From NCBI GenBank assembly GCA_018780645.1, contig JADMJJ010000005.1, positions 186,001-250,000 of the forward strand: a stretch of 64,000 nt of DNA, written 5' to 3'. The notes beneath the pieces are model-generated. The model searched no databases and was not told the origin of the DNA. It saw only the letters and a list, made by a program, of their open reading frames with translations. Source of the stretch: Burkholderiaceae bacterium (GTDB lineage: Bacteria > Pseudomonadota > Gammaproteobacteria > Burkholderiales > Burkholderiaceae_C). The translations under genes were made by a program, and so were the position numbers. This document shows positions 60,037 through 64,000 of this stretch, piece after piece. Each line of letters opens with the position of its first letter. Position 1 is the stretch's first letter.

Positions 60037-61149
60037 TCACGGGGATGCCCTGACAAAACGCAAGCGGGTAATCTCCGACGGCGCGCCCAGGCGCAGCGGC
60101 GGGCCCCAGTAGCCGGTGCCGCGGCTGGTGTAGACCCACAGCTGGCGCAGCCGGTGCAGGCCGGCCGTGAACGGCTGCTGCAGCGGCACGAACAGGTTCC
60201 AGGGCCAGAACTGGCCGCCATGGGTGTGGCCGGACAGCTGCACGTCAAAGCCCGCATCGGCGGCGGCCGGCGCGCTGCGCGGCTGGTGGGCCAGCAAGAC
60301 GCGCAGACCCGCGCCCGCTGGAGCGCCGGCCATCGCCCGCTGCGGATCACTGCGCTGGCTGGGCTCGAAGTGGTGGGCCGTGAAGTCGGCCACCCCGGCC
60401 ATCACCAGCCGGGCCCCGTCATGCTGCAGCACCACATGCTCGTTGCTCAGCACGCGCAGGCCCAGGCTGCCCAGCAGTGCCGTCCACTCGTTGGCGCCGC
60501 TGTAGTACTCATGGTTGCCGGTGACGAAGAAAGTGCCATGCCGCGAGCGCAGGCCGGCCAGCGGCGCAACATCATCCCGCAGGTCCGCCACCCGACCATC
60601 GACCAGATCGCCGGTGACGGCCACCGCGTCGGCCTGCAAGCGGTTGACCGATTCGACGATGGCCTGCACATAGCCACGCTTGACGGTGGGCCCGACATGG
60701 ACATCGGTGATCTGCGCGATGGTGAAGCCCTGCAGCGCCGCGGGCAGGCCGGCGATGGGCACCTCGACCTCGCGCACGCGGGCGGTGCGCCGCGCGCCGA
60801 CCAGGCCCCACAGCGCGGCCAGCAGGGCCAGGGTTGGCACGGCGATGGCGCTTGGCGTGGCCAGCGGCGGCAGGGTGAAGGGCAGAGCCACCAGCAGCAA
60901 CAGATCGCGCAGCAGGGTTAGCACCAGCAGCATCGAGAACAGCCCCAGGGCCAGCATGCCGGCCCAGGTCCAACGGTCGGCGGTGGCGCGTTTGCTCGCC
61001 TTGCGCCCCAGCAGCGCCGCCGGTATCAACGCCAGCGACAGCAGCAGCAGCGCGATGAAGGCCCCCGCCGCCAGCGGGCCAGGCAACTGCGGCGCCACAC
61101 GCCAGCCAATGTAGAGGTGCAGCAGGGCCAACAGCCAGATTCCGGTCAT
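60037..61149 (-). CDS. Membrane-bound metallophosphoesterase (YaeI/YkuE-like)
   Basis: The 370-residue protein has about four N-terminal membrane helices (residues 1-125) and a calcineurin-type phosphoesterase domain. The metal-binding motifs are ITDVHVG, TGDLVDG, VTGNHEYY and SGHTHGGQFWPW, all intact. Relatives act on phosphodiester or lipid A-like and UDP-linked membrane substrates; the substrate here is not known. The domain side is probably cytoplasmic or periplasmic depending on helix number. Divergent from the small membrane protein with 163 bp between. Confidence 0.9.
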   Translation of the reverse strand: MTGIWLLALLHLYIGWRVAPQLPGPLAAGAFIALLLLSLALIPAALLGRKASKRATADRWTWAGMLALGLFSMLLVLTLLRDLLLLVALPFTLPPLATPSAIAVPTLALLAALWGLVGARRTARVREVEVPIAGLPAALQGFTIAQITDVHVGPTVKRGYVQAIVESVNRLQADAVAVTGDLVDGRVADLRDDVAPLAGLRSRHGTFFVTGNHEYYSGANEWTALLGSLGLRVLSNEHVVLQHDGARLVMAGVADFTAHHFEPSQRSDPQRAMAGAPAGAGLRVLLAHQPRSAPAAADAGFDVQLSGHTHGGQFWPWNLFVPLQQPFTAGLHRLRQLWVYTSRGTGYWGPPLRLGAPSEITRLRFVRASP

Positions 61150-61312
61150 CGCTGCCAGATGGGGGCAGCGGGGCGGGGTTCAAGCAGGCGGCCTCCATCC
61201 GCCTCGGTTGCAGCTCGATGGGCCCAAGCTCCCGTTCGTCACATGGCGCTACCCGTTGCCAGCGGGCGCCCCTAGAGTGCGCTGCAACACGATGCTGACC
61301 CAGGAGACAGAC

Positions 61313-61855
61313 ATGCTTGAGATGACCCGCACCACGGCCAGGGTGAAAGCCCGCTGGTTGATCACGGCGCTGGTTGCGCTCGCCGAACTGGGCCATCTGG
61401 CATGGCAGGTCTTTCATGGCGGTATCCAGCGTCACCACCTGCTCAATCAAGCGGACCTGCCCGCCATCTCCAATGCCTGGGGCGCCGTCTTTCTGCCCCT
61501 GCTGGCCTGGTTTCTTGCCGGTAGGTTGCTGAGGCGGGCCACGGGCCCGCAGGCTGCAAAAGGCTTGGCCCTGGCCGCCCTCGGTGCGCTGGTGGCGGGC
61601 ATCGCCTTGTCGCTGGCATTTGTGAGCGGCAATGCCGACGCCCCGGCCTACATCCTGCTCGGCATCATTCTGGTCGGCCTGGTCCTGCCAACCTATCGAA
61701 GCGAGTATGTGCTGGGCTTCGTGCTGGGCATGGCCGTGACGTTCGGCCCCATCCTGCCCGCCCTGGTGGTGAGCTTCATTGCTGCGGTGTCAGCGATGGT
61801 CCACTACCTGCTGCGCCCGGCCTTTGGATGGGCGCTGGCCAGGGTCAGGGCGTGA
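61313..61855 (+). CDS. Small integral membrane protein, unknown
   Basis: The 180-residue product starts MLEMTRTTARVKARW and has about five hydrophobic segments: WLITALVALAELGHLAW, AVFLPLLAWFLAG, LALAALGALVAGIALSLAF, AYILLGIILVGLVL, and VLGFVLGMAVTFGPILPALV. I do not recognise the family. The start was placed at 61313 because GGAG lies 6 bp upstream. It ends 13 bp before the stop of the convergent GH16 gene. Confidence 0.75.
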   Translation: MLEMTRTTARVKARWLITALVALAELGHLAWQVFHGGIQRHHLLNQADLPAISNAWGAVFLPLLAWFLAGRLLRRATGPQAAKGLALAALGALVAGIALSLAFVSGNADAPAYILLGIILVGLVLPTYRSEYVLGFVLGMAVTFGPILPALVVSFIAAVSAMVHYLLRPAFGWALARVRA

Positions 61856-61868
61856 CCGCCAAGCCTCA

Positions 61869-62735
61869 TCACTTGGCCGGCTGATAGACCCTCACGTACT
61901 CCACCTCCATGCGCACCGGGAAGATGCTGTCGTCGACCGGGCCGCCCAGGTCGCCGCCAATGGCGATATTGAGTATCAGGAACTGCGGCGCATCGAAGGG
62001 CCATTGGGCCTTGCCAGTGCCGGCGTTCTTGTAGGTGAAGTGGGTCTTGCCGTCGATGCCGAAGCTGACCTGCTGTGGCGTCCACAGCATCTGGTAGGTG
62101 TGGAAGGCGGTACAGGCGTCGCTCACCTGGGTCGCCGCGCCAGCACCATTGCCGCCGCTGCCCGAGGTGGTGTGCGTGGTGCTGAAGACCTTGGTCGGCT
62201 CCTTGCCGACCTGTTCCATGATGTCGAGCTCGCCACCGGCCGGCCAGTCGCCCTGGCTGCCCAGCATCCAGATCGCCGGCCAGGTGCCCTTGCCGCAGGG
62301 CAGCTTGGCGCGGATCTCGAAGAAGCCATAGGTCCAGTCCTGCTTGCCGGCGGTCAACAGCCGGCTTGAGGTGTAGGGCTGACCGCCCCAGTCGGGCGCC
62401 GCCGTCATCTGCTCCTTGCGGGCGGTGATGACCAGACGGCCATCGCGCACCTCGGCGTTCTCGGCCCGTGGGCCGCTGTAGTACTGCTTCTCGCGGTTGT
62501 GCCAGCCCTGCTTGTTCATGCCGGTGTCATAGGCCCATTTCGCGGGGTCGGGCAGGCCGGGTTTGTCGAACTCGTCGGACCAAACCAGGGCGTAGCCCGG
62601 TGGCAGGGCCAGCACGTCGGTGCTTGGGATGGGTGGGGCAATCGCCTCGGCCGCGCCGCCGGAGCCGCAGCCGCCCAGGCACAGTGCAGCAAGCAGCGAG
62701 GTCAAAGGCCAGCGCCGGGTCAACAAGTGGTTCAT
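61869..62735 (-). CDS. Glycoside hydrolase family 16 beta-glucanase (lipoprotein)
   Basis: This enzyme probably cuts beta-1,3 or mixed beta-1,3/1,4 glucans outside the inner membrane. The 288-residue product has a lipoprotein signal with lipobox LGGC (MNHLLTRRWPLTSLLAALCL, then GGCGSG). The GH16 catalytic motif is ELDIME with nucleophile E169, D171 and acid/base E174. WPAIWMLGS and the sugar-binding YHTYQMLWTP-like FHTYQMLWTP are also present. Start at 62735 has GGGAG 9 bp upstream. It follows a solute-binding protein gene by 27 bp on the same strand, so oligosaccharide release and uptake are probably co-regulated. Confidence 0.93.
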   Translation of the reverse strand: MNHLLTRRWPLTSLLAALCLGGCGSGGAAEAIAPPIPSTDVLALPPGYALVWSDEFDKPGLPDPAKWAYDTGMNKQGWHNREKQYYSGPRAENAEVRDGRLVITARKEQMTAAPDWGGQPYTSSRLLTAGKQDWTYGFFEIRAKLPCGKGTWPAIWMLGSQGDWPAGGELDIMEQVGKEPTKVFSTTHTTSGSGGNGAGAATQVSDACTAFHTYQMLWTPQQVSFGIDGKTHFTYKNAGTGKAQWPFDAPQFLILNIAIGGDLGGPVDDSIFPVRMEVEYVRVYQPAK

Positions 62736-62762
62736 TTCAACAGTCTCCCTGAGCAAATCATG

Positions 62763-64000
62763 TCATCGGTGGGCGCGCCGCTCGAGCAGGCGCGCGGCAT
62801 CTTGCAGCGCGGCCCGTATCGCCTTGCCGCGCTTGAGTACCTGGTCGAGCTCGCTGCCGACCACCTCGTCGGCAAAGCCGTTCTGCTTGTGCACGCGGGC
62901 GGCCGAGATGCGGCGCGCGGCCACCCGCCACAGCAGCCGCGCCTTCTGGCCGCCCAGGAAGGCCACGGGCTCGTCGAAGAAGGCGTCCTCATGCGTCTCC
63001 AGCAGGGCCGGAAAGGCGTCGTGCGTCTTGAAGGCGGCGAGCTGGCGTTCGCGGTCCAAGGTCATCAGCTGGATGAACTGCCAGGCCAGCACCTTGCGTT
63101 CGGGCGCAGCGCGGCGCGGCATCGCGTAGAAGGCGCCACCGTAGCCGGCATTGGCGCCCTCGGGCAGTTGGGCCGCGCGCCACAGGCCGGCCGTCTGCGG
63201 CGCCACCCAGTTGCTCAACTGACCCACCAGCCAGGCGCCGCCCAGCTCGGTGGCCAGGCTGCCGCGCTTGAAACCCTCGGCCCACTCGTTGGACCAGGCA
63301 TTGACCCGCGCATCCAGCCCCAGCCGGCGCACCTGGAGCGCCACCTCGAAGGCGCGCACAAAGCGCTCGGACTGCACCAGCACGCGCGACTCCCGGTCGA
63401 AGTACATGCCCTCGCCCGGCTGGATGCCAGTGCGCAAGAGGATGTCCTTGATCTCGCTGACGTGGGCGATCAGGTAGGCCCCGGTACTGCGCTTGATGAG
63501 CTGGCCGGCGGCGATATAGCTGGCCCATGAACGGGTCAGGTCTTCGGGATCGACACCGGCGCGCGTGACGATGTCCTGCCGGTACAGCATCGTGCCCGGA
63601 CCGATGTCGGTGGGCACCGCCACCACCGCACCGTTGCGCCCCAAGGCCTGGTCATAGGCATAGGGCACCAGGCGCGAGCGAAAGCGGCCGATGTCGTAGC
63701 GCGGCTGGGCCAGGTCTTCAAGACCGCCGCCCTGGGCAAAGCGGCCAACGAAGCTGGACTCCAGCGCCATCACGTCGGGCAGCAGCGAAGAGGTCGACAG
63801 GGCCGTGGTCATGGCCGTGTGATGGTCGGCGTACTGACGGGACACGATCTGGATGTCCACCTCCGGATGCAGTTGCCGCCAGGCAGGCAGGGCCGCGCGG
63901 GCGATCTCGTCCACCAGCGGAAAGGCCGCCAGCTGCAGCACCGTGCGCTCGGCCCCGCGCACCGCGGTGGCGCCGAGCAGACCGCAGGCCAGCAGACCGC
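62763..64000 (-). CDS. Sugar ABC transporter solute-binding protein, paralogue (cut by window edge)
   Basis: At least 412 residues are visible; the frame stays open to the right edge, where the last visible codons encode a hydrophobic signal-like end (GLLACGLLGATAVRGAE). A GTG at 63962 is therefore not the true start. The mature part has FPLVDEIARAALPAWRQLHP, MTTALSTSSLLPDVMALESS, VPTDIGPGTMLYRQDIVTRA and LRTGIQPGEGMYF. These match the binding protein at 51613-52890 block for block. It should capture products of the GH16 glucanase encoded directly downstream. Permease genes are expected beyond the edge or are shared. Confidence 0.9.
   Translation of the reverse strand, partial: GLLACGLLGATAVRGAERTVLQLAAFPLVDEIARAALPAWRQLHPEVDIQIVSRQYADHHTAMTTALSTSSLLPDVMALESSFVGRFAQGGGLEDLAQPRYDIGRFRSRLVPYAYDQALGRNGAVVAVPTDIGPGTMLYRQDIVTRAGVDPEDLTRSWASYIAAGQLIKRSTGAYLIAHVSEIKDILLRTGIQPGEGMYFDRESRVLVQSERFVRAFEVALQVRRLGLDARVNAWSNEWAEGFKRGSLATELGGAWLVGQLSNWVAPQTAGLWRAAQLPEGANAGYGGAFYAMPRRAAPERKVLAWQFIQLMTLDRERQLAAFKTHDAFPALLETHEDAFFDEPVAFLGGQKARLLWRVAARRISAARVHKQNGFADEVVGSELDQVLKRGKAIRAALQDAARLLERRAHR

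Noticed and set aside
63960-63962. GTG at 63962 as start of the right-edge solute-binding protein
   Set aside because: The frame stays open to the window edge and encodes signal-peptide-like residues upstream, so the true start is outside the window.

Overview
The window is GC-rich chromosomal DNA from a betaproteobacterium, most likely a member of Burkholderiales (Comamonadaceae/Sphaerotilaceae-like). The evidence is the proS / rppH / proB / obgE / rpmA-rplU / ispB / tRNA-Pro neighbourhood, the betaproteobacterial N-terminus of RppH, and an imp-like type VI secretion locus. I see no insertion sequence, integrase, CRISPR array or rRNA. The right edge cuts one gene and the left edge cuts proS.

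Region 1 (1-5487) is housekeeping: proS (partial), rppH, proB, obgE, the L27/L21 pair with a rho-independent terminator, divergent ispB, and tRNA-Pro(CGG).

Region 2 (5530-16332, minus strand) is a probable five-gene operon. In transcription order it encodes an outer-membrane two-partner secretion transporter (TpsB), a 2232-residue TpsA-type exoprotein, two near-duplicate OmpA-like proteins, and a membrane-anchored protein with an HExxH motif. The exoprotein has an N-terminal TPS domain, nine YDG/MBG-type repeats and a C-terminal caspase-like domain with an intact His/Cys dyad. A caspase fold on a two-partner-secretion passenger, with peptidoglycan-binding partners, is the most unusual item in the window.

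Region 3 (16827-45134, plus strand) is a long type VI secretion (T6SS) cluster: tssA, tssB, tssC, four consecutive hcp-family genes, a zinc-ribbon protein, tagJ, tssE, tssF, tssG, clpV, vgrG, a DUF4123 adaptor, two unknown proteins, an FHA protein (tagH), a PP2C phosphatase, a DUF4280 PAAR-like protein, tssK, tssL with an OmpA domain, and tssM. No tssJ and no PpkA kinase gene are present. A strong hairpin closes the locus.

Region 4 (45208-50312, minus strand) is a four-gene operon facing the T6SS genes. It encodes an acidic coiled-coil protein, a helical-repeat protein, a protein with related repeats plus a C-terminal HExxH domain, and a CpXC-type zinc protein. It is a candidate T6SS effector/accessory module.

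Region 5 (50449-57848) is a beta-glucoside uptake system: a LacI-type regulator, a promoter overlapped by a perfect LacI-family palindrome, a solute-binding protein, two permeases, a GH1 beta-glucosidase, an MsmK/UgpC-type ATPase and a polysaccharide deacetylase. At the right edge (61869-64000) a paralogous solute-binding protein sits directly upstream of a GH16 beta-glucanase lipoprotein, so both loci point to growth on beta-glucans.

Region 6 (57857-61855) contains an ECF41-type sigma factor and a carboxymuconolactone-decarboxylase-like gene. Each is preceded by an identical ECF41 promoter (TGTCACA-16 bp-CGTC). A SnoaL-like protein, a 67-residue protein, a membrane metallophosphoesterase and a small membrane protein follow.
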